From Rhizobium rhizogenes (GTDB taxonomy: Bacteria > Pseudomonadota > Alphaproteobacteria > Rhizobiales > Rhizobiaceae): a stretch of DNA of 64,000 nucleotides. The stretch is taken from assembly GCF_002005205.3 (NCBI RefSeq), contig NZ_CP019702.2, positions 1,120,001-1,184,000 on the forward strand. Direction: 5' to 3'. The position numbers and the translations under genes are program-made. Positions within the stretch are counted from its first letter, which is position 1. Every line of letters starts with the position of its first letter. Shown in pieces: positions 29,668 through 38,353 of this stretch. The notes beneath the pieces were generated by a model, which saw only the letters and a list, made by a program, of their open reading frames with translations, did not search any database and was not told the DNA's origin.

Positions 29668-30333
29668 ATGACGGAAACGATAGAGGGTCTGCCGCTTGCG
29701 GATCGATTGGCCAAGGGTATCCGTACCCTGCTGATCTCCGGTGAGCTGATGCCGGGACAGCGCCTTTCGGAGGCAGCCTTCAGCGAACGTTTCGACGTTT
29801 CCCGCAATTCGCTGCGTGAAGCCTTTCGGCTTCTGACGAAGGATGGGTTGTTGCGTCATGAGGCCAATCGCGGCGTGTTCGTCGCCGTGCCCACCATGGC
29901 ATCGGTGATTGATATTTACCGGGTGCGGCGCATGGTGGAATGTGGTGCGCTGCGTCAGGCCTGGCACAAACATCCGGCCATCCGGGTCATGCGGGCTGCC
30001 GTCGAAGACGCCAAAGTCAAGCGTGAGCAGGCCGACTGGCTGGGTGTGGGCAGCGCCAACATGAAGTTCCATGCCGCCGTTGTGGATCTTCTCGACAGCG
30101 TCCGTCTCAGTGATTTTTACGAGCGCATCGCCGCCGAACTCAGGCTTTGCTTCGGCCTGCTGAATGATCCTGAACAATTGCACTCCCCGTTCGTGGACAT
30201 GAACAGCAAGATCCTGTCGCTGATGGAGGAAGGCAAGGCTGCCGAGGCGGGCAACGAGATGGAAATCTATCTCAACCTTTCCGAGCGTACGGTTTTGAAG
30301 GCGCTCGAGCGCGCCGTCGAACACGCGTCCTGA
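29668..30333 (+). CDS. GntR family (FCD-type) transcriptional regulator
   Basis: A 221-residue regulator with an N-terminal winged helix (LADRLAKGIRTLLISGELMPGQRLSEAAFSERFDVSRNSLREAFRLL, residues 8-55) and an all-helical FCD ligand domain (VRRMVECGALRQAW ... SANMKFHAAVVDLLDS). The start follows TTAGGAAAGGAGCGCC, a strong ribosome site. Being divergent from the 5-oxoprolinase-type operon, it is the probable repressor of that operon, with a ligand derived from its substrate (inference). Confidence 0.88.
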   Translation: MTETIEGLPLADRLAKGIRTLLISGELMPGQRLSEAAFSERFDVSRNSLREAFRLLTKDGLLRHEANRGVFVAVPTMASVIDIYRVRRMVECGALRQAWHKHPAIRVMRAAVEDAKVKREQADWLGVGSANMKFHAAVVDLLDSVRLSDFYERIAAELRLCFGLLNDPEQLHSPFVDMNSKILSLMEEGKAAEAGNEMEIYLNLSERTVLKALERAVEHAS

Positions 30334-30434
30334 CATGACGGGCAGCAGGCGGGAAATCGGCGCTTGCTGCTCCCTTCATTTTTTGCTGGCGCAGCCGATT
30401 GCCAAGTTTGCTGCGCTGCGTCATCAATGCTGAC

Positions 30435-31022
30435 ATGACGCTTCGCGACCTCACCATTCTTGTCATAGACGAAAACGCGATCCGCGCCTCCATCATCGAG
30501 GAGGGGCTGCGTGAGGCCGGCTATCATCGCGTCACCGTCATTCATGAGGTGAACGGCGTGGCGCGCACCATCGAGACGCTGCAGCCCGATGTCATCTTTA
30601 TCGATCTTGAAAATCCCAACCGTGACATGATGGAGCATCTGTTCCAGCTGACGCGCACCGTTGGGCGCCCCATTGCCATGTTTGTCGATCGTTCCGACAC
30701 CGCATCCATCGAGGCGGCCGTTGAGGCCGGCGTTTCCGCCTATGTGGTGGACGGGCTGAAGAAGGAAAGGGTCAAGCCGATCCTCGACATGGCGGTCAGC
30801 CGCTTCAATGCCTTCAGCCGTCTGCAGCAGGAACTGGCCGAGGCGAAATCGGCACTGGAGGAACGCAAGGTCATCGAGCGTGCCAAGGGCATTCTGATGA
30901 GGATGCGCGGCCTTTCCGAAGAGGAGGCCTTTGCGCTTTTGCGGCAGACGGCGATGAACGAGAAAAAGAAAATTTCCGAGATCGCGCAAAGCGTGGTCAC
31001 CGCGGCCGGTCTGTTGATGTGA
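30435..31022 (+). CDS. nasT: Nitrate-responsive antiterminator NasT (ANTAR)
   Basis: A 195-residue protein with an N-terminal receiver-like domain (LTILVIDENAIRASIIEEGLREAGY) and a C-terminal ANTAR RNA-binding domain (ERKVIERAKGILMRMRGLSEEEAFALLRQTAMNEKKKISEIAQSVV, about 140-190). NasT binds paired hexaloop hairpins in nitrate-assimilation leader RNAs and prevents termination; NasS holds it inactive without nitrate. The start at 30435 is chosen over an upstream in-frame ATG at 30399 because it begins at the receiver domain. Its probable RNA target is in the leader at 32528-32659. Confidence 0.93.
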   Translation: MTLRDLTILVIDENAIRASIIEEGLREAGYHRVTVIHEVNGVARTIETLQPDVIFIDLENPNRDMMEHLFQLTRTVGRPIAMFVDRSDTASIEAAVEAGVSAYVVDGLKKERVKPILDMAVSRFNAFSRLQQELAEAKSALEERKVIERAKGILMRMRGLSEEEAFALLRQTAMNEKKKISEIAQSVVTAAGLLM

Positions 31023-31055
31023 CAAAGGCCAGCCGGACAGTGTGGAGTGAATGAT

Positions 31056-32345
31056 ATGGCGGCACCGGAAAAAACGGCCGGATCAGACAGCGGAATGACG
31101 ACAGGCGCACCGGCAATCGTTGCCAGCGACCGACAGAAAATCCTGCGCGCCGGTTTTATCCCGCTCGTCGACGCCTCCGTTCTGATTGCCGCTGCCGAAT
31201 TCGGATTTGCCGAACGCGAAGGCCTGTCGCTCGATCTCGTCAAGGATGTGTCCTGGGCCAATGTGCGCGACCGGCTGGCGTTCCGGCAATTCGATATTGC
31301 CCATATGCTGTCGCCCATGCCTGTAGCCTCCATGCTCGGGCTCGGATCCAATCCGTCGCCGACGATCACACCCTTTTCACTTGGGAGCGGTGGCAATGCG
31401 ATCACGCTTTCGACCCGGCTGTTTGCGCGGATGAAGGCTTTGACCGGGCTTTCCGAAACGGCGGGAGCGCTCGAAAATGCCGAGGCGTTGAAGCGTGTGC
31501 TCGATGACATGCGGGCGCGCGACGAAGCGCCGCCAACGCTCGGCATGACCTATCCGTTTTCCTCGCATAATTACGAATTTCGCTATTGGCTCGCGGCCGG
31601 CGGCATTCATCCCGATCACGACGTCAAGCTTGTGGTGGTGCCTCCGCCATTGACCTCGGATGCGCTGGCGGCCGGCGCCATCGATGGTTTCTGCGTCGGT
31701 GCGCCGTGGAACATCGTTGCCGCCGAACGCGGCGTCGGCAGGATCGTCGCGGCCAAACAGGACCTGTGGCCGTCGGCGCCGGAAAAGGTGATCGGCATGC
31801 GGCCCGAATGGGCGGAAAGCCAGCGGGAAACGGTCGGTCGGCTGCTGACGGCCCTCGACGCCGCTGCGCGCTGGTGCGACGTTTCTGAAAATCATGACGC
31901 GCTCAGCAGGGCGCTTGCCGATCCCCGATATATTGGCGCGCCTGAAGGCATCATCCGCCGCGTGCTTGCCGGTGAGTTCAGCATTGATAGCCAGGGCAAT
32001 CGCCGGGTGATCGACAAATATTTCACCTTCCATGACGGCCATGCGAATTATCCGCGGCAGAGCCAGGCATTGTGGATTTACAGCCAGATGATCCGCTGGG
32101 GACAGGCGGAATTTTCCGAGGTGGGCGTAAACGCCGCCCTCTCCGCTTATCGGCCAGATATTTATCGGGCGGCGCTGGGTGACGGAAATGCACCTGAGGA
32201 TGCCGACATCCGTATCGAGGGGCAGGAAGAAGGGGACCGTTTCGTGGATGGTTTGGTGTTCGATCCCGCTGATATCGAGGGTTATGTGAACGGCTTTTCC
32301 GTGCGCACATCCGCACCGTCTTTCCCTTCCTCGGGCGATGCCTGA
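31056..32345 (+). CDS. nasS: Nitrate sensor NasS
   Basis: A 429-residue NrtA-like binding protein lacking a signal peptide, consistent with the cytoplasmic sensor NasS that sequesters NasT until nitrate or nitrite binds. Shared segments with NrtA include FDIAHMLSPMPVASMLGLG, YPFSSHNYEFRYWLAAGGIHPD and FCVGAPWNIVAAERGVG. It directly follows nasT; the ATG at 31056 is preceded by GGAG at eight bases, and a GTG three codons earlier is an alternative start. Confidence 0.93.
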   Translation: MAAPEKTAGSDSGMTTGAPAIVASDRQKILRAGFIPLVDASVLIAAAEFGFAEREGLSLDLVKDVSWANVRDRLAFRQFDIAHMLSPMPVASMLGLGSNPSPTITPFSLGSGGNAITLSTRLFARMKALTGLSETAGALENAEALKRVLDDMRARDEAPPTLGMTYPFSSHNYEFRYWLAAGGIHPDHDVKLVVVPPPLTSDALAAGAIDGFCVGAPWNIVAAERGVGRIVAAKQDLWPSAPEKVIGMRPEWAESQRETVGRLLTALDAAARWCDVSENHDALSRALADPRYIGAPEGIIRRVLAGEFSIDSQGNRRVIDKYFTFHDGHANYPRQSQALWIYSQMIRWGQAEFSEVGVNAALSAYRPDIYRAALGDGNAPEDADIRIEGQEEGDRFVDGLVFDPADIEGYVNGFSVRTSAPSFPSSGDA

Positions 32346-32502
32346 CGGGCCGTCGACCTTGCAGGCTGCGCAAATTTCAAGCGTGGAATTTTTTGCTTTG
32401 CACAAACGGCAGACAAGAAATGCGCTGATTAAAATTTAATCAATCGTCTTGATTTCATAAATTATCTTTTTATATCAAATATATAAGTCTAATTTTCCAA
32501 TC

Positions 32503-32518
32503 TGGCACGCCGCTTGCT
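32503..32518 (+). promoter_or_regulatory. Sigma54 (RpoN) promoter of the nitrate operon
   Basis: TGGCACGCCGCTTGCT matches the RpoN consensus TGGCACG-N4-TTGCW, with the invariant GG at 32504-32505 and GC at 32516-32517 exactly 12 bases apart. The expected start is near 32529, which places the first ANTAR hairpin at the very 5' end of the transcript. Nitrogen control through NtrC is expected. Confidence 0.85.
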
Positions 32519-32527
32519 TCTTCCTGT

Positions 32528-32659
32528 TTGCACCGGTCAACGGCGATCGGGGCAAGCAAGGCGCGGCATAGGCGCTTTCAGAAGACACAGACGTCGCAAG
32601 GTTTTGCTGCCCGGAACACCTCCCGTTCCGCAGGCGCAAACACCGAGCGGCGTTTTTTT
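32528..32659 (+). promoter_or_regulatory. ANTAR (NasT) antitermination leader with intrinsic terminator
   Basis: Hairpin 1 (32528-32555) has stem CCGGTC/GATCGG, an outer TTGC/GCAA stem and hexaloop AACGGC. Hairpin 2 (32584-32595) has stem GAC/GTC and hexaloop ACAGAC. Both loops have A at position 1 and G at position 4, the ANTAR target signature. From 32592 to 32652 a long nested hairpin forms (CGTCGC/GCGGCG at the base, then GGT/ACC, TTTGC/GCAAA, GCC/GGC and CGGAAC/GTTCCG around loop ACCTCCC) and runs into seven T residues. Hairpin 2 overlaps the base of this terminator, so NasT binding would prevent termination. Confidence 0.75.
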
Positions 32660-32719
32660 ATTTTCAGGTTTTTTCGCAAGCGAAAACGTCACCCGCAGAG
32701 GTGGCTCAATAAGGGGAAC

Positions 32720-34018
32720 ATGCGAATGAAAAAGATATTCTCCGGCGATGTCAGTCGCCGCACGATACTGAAGACGACAGCCACCGCAGCCCTTGTCAGC
32801 GCCGTGCGCACCGCCTTTCCATCCGGCGCTTTCGCCGCAACGGCGGAGCCGGAGGTGAAGGGTGCAAAAATCGGCTTTATCGCGCTCACCGATGCCGCCC
32901 CGCTCATCATTGCGGCGGAAAAGGGCCTGTTCGCCAAACATGGCATGCCCGATGTCGAGGTTCTGAAACAGGCCTCCTGGGGTGCGACACGCGACAATCT
33001 CGTGCTCGGCGGTGCATCGAACGGCATCGACGGCGCGCATATTCTGACGCCCATGCCCTATCTCATGCACACCGGCAAGGTGACCCAGAACAATATGCCG
33101 GTGCCGATGACCATCCTCGCCCGCCTCAACCTCGACAGCCAGGGCATTTCCGTCGCCAGGGAATATGCCGAAACCGGCGTTCAGCTCGATGCTTCCAAAT
33201 TGAAGGCTGCTTTCGAGAAGAAGAAGGCCGAAGGCAAGGAAATCAAGGCCGCCATGACCTTCCCCGGCGGCACGCATGATCTCTGGATCCGCTACTGGTT
33301 GGCCGCCGGCGGCATCGATCCGGATAAGGACGTCTCCACCATCGTCGTTCCGCCGCCGCAGATGGTCGCCAACATGAAGGTCGGCAACATGGACGTCTTC
33401 TGTGTGGGCGAACCCTGGAACGAGCAGCTCGTCAATCAGGGCATCGGTTTCACGGCCTGTACCACCGGCGAACTCTGGAAGGGTCATCCGGAAAAGGCGC
33501 TCGGCATGCGTGCGGACTGGGTGGAAAAGAACCCCAACGCCACCAAGGCGCTGCTGATGGCCGTGATGGAGGCGCAGCAATGGTGCGATGAGATGGCGAA
33601 CAAGGAGGAAATGTCCACCATCCTCGGCAAACGCCAATGGTTCAACGTGCCGCCGAAGGATGTTCTCGGTCGCCTCAAGGGCAATATCAATTACGGCAAC
33701 GGCCGCGTGCTGGAAAATACCGGTCTGCAGATGAAGTTCTGGCAGGATCACGCCTCCTATCCCTTCCACAGCCATGACAGCTGGTTCATCGCGGAAAACA
33801 TCCGCTGGGGCAAATTCGCACCCGATACGGATGTGAAGGCGCTGGTGGAGAAGGTGAACCGCGAGGATATCTGGCGCGCGGCGGCCAAGGATCTCGGCGT
33901 TGCCGATCTTCCCGCCTCCACCTCGCGCGGCAAGGAAACCTTCTTCGACGGCAAGGTCTTCGACCCTGAAAATCCGTCCGCCTATCTCGAAAGCCTGTCC
34001 ATCAAGGCGGCCTCCTGA
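32720..34018 (+). CDS. nrtA: Nitrate ABC transporter substrate-binding protein NrtA
   Basis: A 432-residue periplasmic binding protein. The twin-arginine signal SRRTILKTTATAALVSA (from residue 12) indicates export by Tat. Nitrate-binding family segments include GFIALTDAAPLIIAAEKGLFAKHG, GIDGAHILTPMPYLMHTG, FPGGTHDLWIRYWLAAGGIDPD and MDVFCVGEPWNEQL. The start at 32720 has AAGGGG upstream; the frame continues 64 codons into the leader and that part is not coding. First gene of the nrtABC-nirBD-nasA-cysG operon. Confidence 0.94.
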   Translation: MRMKKIFSGDVSRRTILKTTATAALVSAVRTAFPSGAFAATAEPEVKGAKIGFIALTDAAPLIIAAEKGLFAKHGMPDVEVLKQASWGATRDNLVLGGASNGIDGAHILTPMPYLMHTGKVTQNNMPVPMTILARLNLDSQGISVAREYAETGVQLDASKLKAAFEKKKAEGKEIKAAMTFPGGTHDLWIRYWLAAGGIDPDKDVSTIVVPPPQMVANMKVGNMDVFCVGEPWNEQLVNQGIGFTACTTGELWKGHPEKALGMRADWVEKNPNATKALLMAVMEAQQWCDEMANKEEMSTILGKRQWFNVPPKDVLGRLKGNINYGNGRVLENTGLQMKFWQDHASYPFHSHDSWFIAENIRWGKFAPDTDVKALVEKVNREDIWRAAAKDLGVADLPASTSRGKETFFDGKVFDPENPSAYLESLSIKAAS

Positions 34019-34035
34019 GGAGGAGACCCGGGGTG

Positions 34036-34097
34036 TCGCCCTTCATCCGCCAGATGCGCTGCCCAACCGGCGCGACTGAAGACCGGATGAGGGGCGA
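34036..34097. repeat. Inverted repeat after nrtA
   Basis: Arms TCGCCCTTCATCCG (34036-34049) and CGGATGAGGGGCGA (34084-34097) pair over 14 positions with one G-T wobble. The sequence resembles REP-like intergenic palindromes of Rhizobiaceae. Located just after nrtA, it could stabilise the binding-protein mRNA segment relative to nrtB. Confidence 0.7.
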
Positions 34098-34133
34098 GCC
34101 CCAGACCGCAACCGAAATCAAGAGGAAATGCCC

Positions 34134-35027
34134 ATGTCCGCATTGGCCCGAAAATTCAATGAAGAGCCGCAACAGCCGGTCGCAAAGAAGGCAAATGTCG
34201 TATCGCTTGCGCCGAAACAGTCGCCAGGGATCGATTTGCGTAAATGGGGTGCGGCGGCGGCCCGCAACATCATACCGCCGTTTGTCGTTCTCGCCATTCT
34301 GCTCGGCGTCTGGCAATTGCTCTGTTCCGCCCCCGGCTCATCGCTGCCGCCGCCGAGCCAGGTTTTCGAGGAGAGCTACGATCTCATCGTATCGCCGTTT
34401 TTCCATAACGGTTCGCAGGATATCGGCCTTGGCTGGCGCGTGCTGGTCTCGCTGGAACGGGTGGCTTACGGTTTCGGCCTTGCCGCCATCGCCGGCATCA
34501 TCATGGGCGCGGTGATCGGCCAGTCGGTCTGGGCCATGCGCGGTCTCGACCCGATCTTCCAGGTGCTGCGCACCGTGCCGCCGCTTGCCTGGCTGCCGCT
34601 TTCGCTGGCCGCCTTTCAGGACAGCAACCCGTCGGCCATTTTCGTGATCTTCATCACCTCCATCTGGCCGGTCATCATCAATACCGCGGTCGGCGTGCGC
34701 AATATTCCGCAGGATTACCGCAACGTGGCGCAGGTGCTGCGGCTCAACCAGCTCGAGTTCTTCTTCAAGATCATGCTGCCTTCGGCGGCACCCTACATCT
34801 TTACCGGCCTGCGTATCGGTGTCGGCCTTTCGTGGCTCGCGATCGTTGCGGCGGAAATGCTGACCGGCGGCGTCGGTATCGGTTTCTTCATCTGGGATGC
34901 GTGGAACTCCTCGCGCCTGCCCGACATCATCGTGGCGCTTGTCTACATCGGCGTCGTCGGCTTCGTGCTCGACAAGCTGGTGGCGGCGCTTGGCAAGGTC
35001 ATCACCCGCGGCGCTGCGGCAAATTAA
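34134..35027 (+). CDS. nrtB: Nitrate ABC transporter permease NrtB
   Basis: A 297-residue inner-membrane permease of the NrtB/SsuC type, with a cytoplasmic N-terminal extension and about six membrane segments (first IIPPFVVLAILLGVWQLLC). The EAA-type coupling motif lies in GVRNIPQDYRNVAQVLRLNQLEFFFKIMLPSAAPYIFTGLRIGVGLSW. The ATG at 34134 is preceded by AGAGG at eight bases; an ATG two codons upstream (34128) is too close to it. It forms the channel for nitrate delivered by NrtA. Confidence 0.92.
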   Translation: MSALARKFNEEPQQPVAKKANVVSLAPKQSPGIDLRKWGAAAARNIIPPFVVLAILLGVWQLLCSAPGSSLPPPSQVFEESYDLIVSPFFHNGSQDIGLGWRVLVSLERVAYGFGLAAIAGIIMGAVIGQSVWAMRGLDPIFQVLRTVPPLAWLPLSLAAFQDSNPSAIFVIFITSIWPVIINTAVGVRNIPQDYRNVAQVLRLNQLEFFFKIMLPSAAPYIFTGLRIGVGLSWLAIVAAEMLTGGVGIGFFIWDAWNSSRLPDIIVALVYIGVVGFVLDKLVAALGKVITRGAAAN

Positions 35028-35034
35028 GAGACAA

Positions 35035-35078
35035 GCAATTCCAGGAAAAGTGGGAACCGGTTTTCCGTCCGGAATTGC
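35035..35078. repeat. 44-base palindromic repeat, copy A
   Basis: GCAATTCC (35035-35042) and GGAATTGC (35071-35078) bracket an inner GGAAAA/TTTTCC pair, in the nrtB-nrtC gap. A related element with the same total length is at 53196-53239 after glpK. This is a common Rhizobiaceae intergenic repeat type. Confidence 0.7.
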
Positions 35079-35097
35079 GCCAGAGGAGAAATCAATC

Positions 35098-35895
35098 ATG
35101 AACGCTTATCTCAAGCTCGATCATATCGACAAATATTTCGACAAGGGCGGTTCGCGTGCAGAGGTGCTGAAAGGCATCAACCTCACCATCGAAAAAGGCG
35201 AATTCGTCTCCGTCATCGGCCATTCCGGTTGCGGCAAATCCACCATGCTCAACCTGATCGCGGGGCTGACGAAAGTGTCTGCCGGCGCCGTTCTGCTCGA
35301 AAACCGGGAGGTCAACGAACCCGGCCCGGAACGCGCCGTCGTGTTCCAGAACCACAGCCTGCTGCCCTGGCTTTCGGTCTATGAAAACGTCAACCTCGCC
35401 GTCGAAAAGGTCTTCCGCAACACCAAGACGCGGGCCGAACGGCATGATTGGGTCATGCGCAATCTCGATCTCGTGCAGATGGCGCATGCGAAAGACAAGA
35501 AGCCTTCGGAAATTTCCGGCGGCATGAAGCAGCGTGTCGGCATTGCCCGCGCGCTCGCCATGGAGCCGAAAATCCTGCTGCTGGACGAGCCCTTCGGGGC
35601 GCTGGACGCGCTGACACGCGCGCATCTTCAGGACGCCGTGATGGAAATCCACGCCCGGCTCGGCAACACCATGGTCATGATTACCCATGATGTCGACGAG
35701 GCGGTGCTGCTTTCCGACCGTATCGTGATGATGACCAACGGTCCCGCCGCCCATATCGGCGAAGTGCTTGACGTGCCGCTGGCACGCCCGCGCAACCGCA
35801 TCGAGCTCGCATCCGACAAGACCTACCTCAAATGCCGCGAGGCCGTGCTGAAGTTCCTTTACGAACGTCACCGCTTCGTCGAAGCTGCGGAGTAA
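35098..35895 (+). CDS. nrtC: Nitrate ABC transporter ATPase NrtC
   Basis: A 265-residue NrtC/NrtD-type ATPase lacking the extra sensory domain of cyanobacterial NrtC. Walker A GHSGCGKST (residues 41-49), Q-loop VVFQNHSLLPWLSVYENV, signature ISGGMKQR, Walker B ILLLDEPFGALD and the H-loop MITHDVDEA are all intact. The ATG at 35098 follows GAGGAGAAATCAATC. Its stop is five bases before nirB. Confidence 0.94.
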   Translation: MNAYLKLDHIDKYFDKGGSRAEVLKGINLTIEKGEFVSVIGHSGCGKSTMLNLIAGLTKVSAGAVLLENREVNEPGPERAVVFQNHSLLPWLSVYENVNLAVEKVFRNTKTRAERHDWVMRNLDLVQMAHAKDKKPSEISGGMKQRVGIARALAMEPKILLLDEPFGALDALTRAHLQDAVMEIHARLGNTMVMITHDVDEAVLLSDRIVMMTNGPAAHIGEVLDVPLARPRNRIELASDKTYLKCREAVLKFLYERHRFVEAAE

Positions 35896-35900
35896 CGACC

Positions 35901-38348
35901 ATGACGCAGAAACTCGTCATCATCGGCAATGGCATGGCGCCGGGGCGCATGCTGGAAAACCTGTTCGAAACCGCCCCCGGCCTTTACGACGTCACCATTT
36001 TCAACGCCGAGCCGCGCGTCAATTACGACCGCATCATGCTCTCGCCGGTGCTCTCAGGCGAAAAGAGCTATGAAGACATCGTCATCCACAATGACGAATG
36101 GTACACGGCTAACAATGTCACGCTGCACAAGGGTGCGAAAGTCACGGGTATCGACCGTGATAGGAAGACTGTCACCAGCGAGAACGGCATCACGGTTGCT
36201 TATGACAGACTGGTGATCGCCACCGGATCGCTGCCCTTCATCATCCCTGTTCCCGGCCATCAATTGCCGGGTGTGCTCGCCTATCGCGATCTCGACGATG
36301 TGACGAAGATGCTGGAGATTGCCGAGGGTAAGGGCCGCGCCATTGTCATCGGCGCCGGTCTCCTCGGGCTGGAAGCCGCCTATGGCCTCAAGCGCCAGGG
36401 CATGGATGTTACCGTCATCCACCTGATGCCGACGATCATGGAACGCCAGCTCGATCCGGCAGCGGCCTATCTTCTCGAAAAGGCGCTTAACGAGCGCGGC
36501 ATCGACATCATCACCAAGGCCAATACCAAGTGCATTCTGGGTGAGGAGACGGTCGAAGGCATCGAGCTGGAAGACGGCCGTGTCATCAAGGGCGACATGG
36601 TGGTGATGGCGGTCGGCATCCGTCCTGCCTCCGGTCTTGCCAAGGAGGCCGGTATCGCCGTCAATCGCGGCATCGTGGTGGATGATGGCATGATGACGTC
36701 GGACGCCTCGATCTATGCGCTCGGCGAATGCGCCGAGCATCGCGGCATGTGCTATGGCCTCGTTGCGCCGCTTTATGAATCGGCCCGCGTGCTGGCAGAC
36801 CGGCTGTGCGGCGGTTCGGCCGAATATCATGGCTCCGTCACCAATACGAAGCTGAAGGTCACCGGCATCAACCTGTTTTCCGCCGGTGATTTCGCCGAAG
36901 GTGACGACCGCGAGGAAATCGTGCTGCGCGATGCCACGGCCGGTGTCTATAAGCGCCTGATCCTCAAGAAAAACCGCATCATCGGCGCGGTGCTTTACGG
37001 CGAGACGGCGGATGGTTCGTGGTTCTTCGACCTGATGAAGAAATCGACCGATATTTCCGCCATGCGCGAAACCCTGATCTTCGGCCAGGCCTATCAGGGA
37101 GGGTCGCCGCTGGACCCTATGGCGGCCGTTGCAGCCTTGCCGGATGATGCGGAAATCTGCGGCTGCAACGGCGTTTGCAAGGGCAAGATCACATCGGCCA
37201 TCACGTCCAAGGGGCTGACCTCGCTGGATGACGTGCGCGCCCACACGAAGGCGTCCGCCTCCTGCGGCAATTGCACTGGCCTTGTCGAGCAGCTGATGAC
37301 GATAACGCTCGGCGACAGCTACAATCCCGCTGCCGTGCAGCCGATGTGCAAATGCACCGATCTCGGCCACGACGATGTGCGCCGTCTCATCAAGGCCAAG
37401 GGGCTGAAGACCATCCCAGCCGTGATGCAGGAGCTGGAATGGAAGACCTCCTGCGGCTGCGCCAAATGCCGACCGGCACTCAATTATTACCTCGTCTGCG
37501 ACTGGCCGGATGAATATGCCGACGATTACCAGTCGCGTTATATCAATGAGCGTGTTCACGCCAATATCCAGAAGGACGGCACCTATTCCGTCGTGCCGCG
37601 CATGTGGGGTGGCGTCACGTCCTCTTCCGAACTTCGGGCGATTGCGGATGTGGTCGACAAGTTCGACATCCCGATGGTGAAGGTGACGGGCGGCCAGCGC
37701 ATCGATCTTCTCGGCATCGAGAAAGAGGATTTGCCCGCCGTTTGGGCCGATCTCGGCAAGGCCGGTTTCATTTCCGGCCAAGCTTACGCCAAAGGCTTGC
37801 GCACGGTGAAGACCTGTGTGGGCCAGCAATGGTGCCGCTTCGGCACGCAGGATTCCACCGGCTTCGGCATCCGCATCGAAAAATTCATGTGGGGCTCGTG
37901 GACGCCCGCCAAGCTGAAGCTTGCCGTTTCCGGCTGTCCGCGCAATTGCGCGGAGGCAACCTGCAAGGATATCGGCGTTATCTGCGTCGATTCCGGTTTC
38001 GAGATTCATTTCGCTGGCGCCGCCGGTCTCGATATCAAGGGCACGGAAGTTCTGGGTCTCGTCAAAACCGAAGATGAAGCGCTGGAGCATATCGTGGCTT
38101 TGACCCAGATGTACCGCGAACAGGCGCGCTATCTCGAGCGGATTTACAAATGGGCCAAGCGCATCGGTTACGACGAAGTCCGTCGCCAGATCATGGACGA
38201 TGCGGAAAAGCGCAAGGCCTATTTCGACCGCTTCGTCTTCAGCCAGAAATTCGCGCAGGTCGACCCCTGGTCGGAACGCGTATCCGGCCACGACAAGCAC
38301 GAATTCAGGCCCATGGCGGCAATCGGTTTCAGTGAGGCGGCGGAGTGA
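35901..38348 (+). CDS. nirB: Assimilatory nitrite reductase large subunit NirB
   Basis: An 815-residue NAD(P)H-dependent nitrite reductase reducing nitrite to ammonium. The N-terminal FAD part starts KLVIIGNGMAPGRMLENLF, with the NAD-binding AIVIGAGLLGLEAAYGLKRQG near residues 150-170. A BFD-like [2Fe-2S] domain follows (CGCNGVCKGKITSAI ... SCGNCTGLVEQL). The C-terminal siroheme/[4Fe-4S] ligands are in TCVGQQWCRFGTQD and SGCPRNCAEATCKD. Siroheme is provided by CysG from the same operon. Confidence 0.95.
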   Translation: MTQKLVIIGNGMAPGRMLENLFETAPGLYDVTIFNAEPRVNYDRIMLSPVLSGEKSYEDIVIHNDEWYTANNVTLHKGAKVTGIDRDRKTVTSENGITVAYDRLVIATGSLPFIIPVPGHQLPGVLAYRDLDDVTKMLEIAEGKGRAIVIGAGLLGLEAAYGLKRQGMDVTVIHLMPTIMERQLDPAAAYLLEKALNERGIDIITKANTKCILGEETVEGIELEDGRVIKGDMVVMAVGIRPASGLAKEAGIAVNRGIVVDDGMMTSDASIYALGECAEHRGMCYGLVAPLYESARVLADRLCGGSAEYHGSVTNTKLKVTGINLFSAGDFAEGDDREEIVLRDATAGVYKRLILKKNRIIGAVLYGETADGSWFFDLMKKSTDISAMRETLIFGQAYQGGSPLDPMAAVAALPDDAEICGCNGVCKGKITSAITSKGLTSLDDVRAHTKASASCGNCTGLVEQLMTITLGDSYNPAAVQPMCKCTDLGHDDVRRLIKAKGLKTIPAVMQELEWKTSCGCAKCRPALNYYLVCDWPDEYADDYQSRYINERVHANIQKDGTYSVVPRMWGGVTSSSELRAIADVVDKFDIPMVKVTGGQRIDLLGIEKEDLPAVWADLGKAGFISGQAYAKGLRTVKTCVGQQWCRFGTQDSTGFGIRIEKFMWGSWTPAKLKLAVSGCPRNCAEATCKDIGVICVDSGFEIHFAGAAGLDIKGTEVLGLVKTEDEALEHIVALTQMYREQARYLERIYKWAKRIGYDEVRRQIMDDAEKRKAYFDRFVFSQKFAQVDPWSERVSGHDKHEFRPMAAIGFSEAAE

Positions 38349-38353
38349 GAACG

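Larger units (their letters stand above)
32346..32719 (+). other. Intergenic region carrying the nitrate operon promoter and leader
   Basis: A stretch of 374 bases without a gene. The upstream half (32400-32500) is AT-rich and contains a perfect palindrome GATTAAA-A-TTTAATC (32427-32441) and an inverted repeat AATCAA-TCGTC-TTGATT (32438-32454), candidates for a bending or activator site. The downstream half is the sigma54 promoter and antitermination leader listed separately. No clear NtrC site was found. Confidence 0.7.

Noticed and set aside
32391..32500. Possible NtrC or IHF sites upstream of the sigma54 promoter
   Set aside because: TTGCAC half-sites and AT-rich repeats are present, but none matches the NtrC dyad or the IHF consensus with correct spacing, so no site is claimed.
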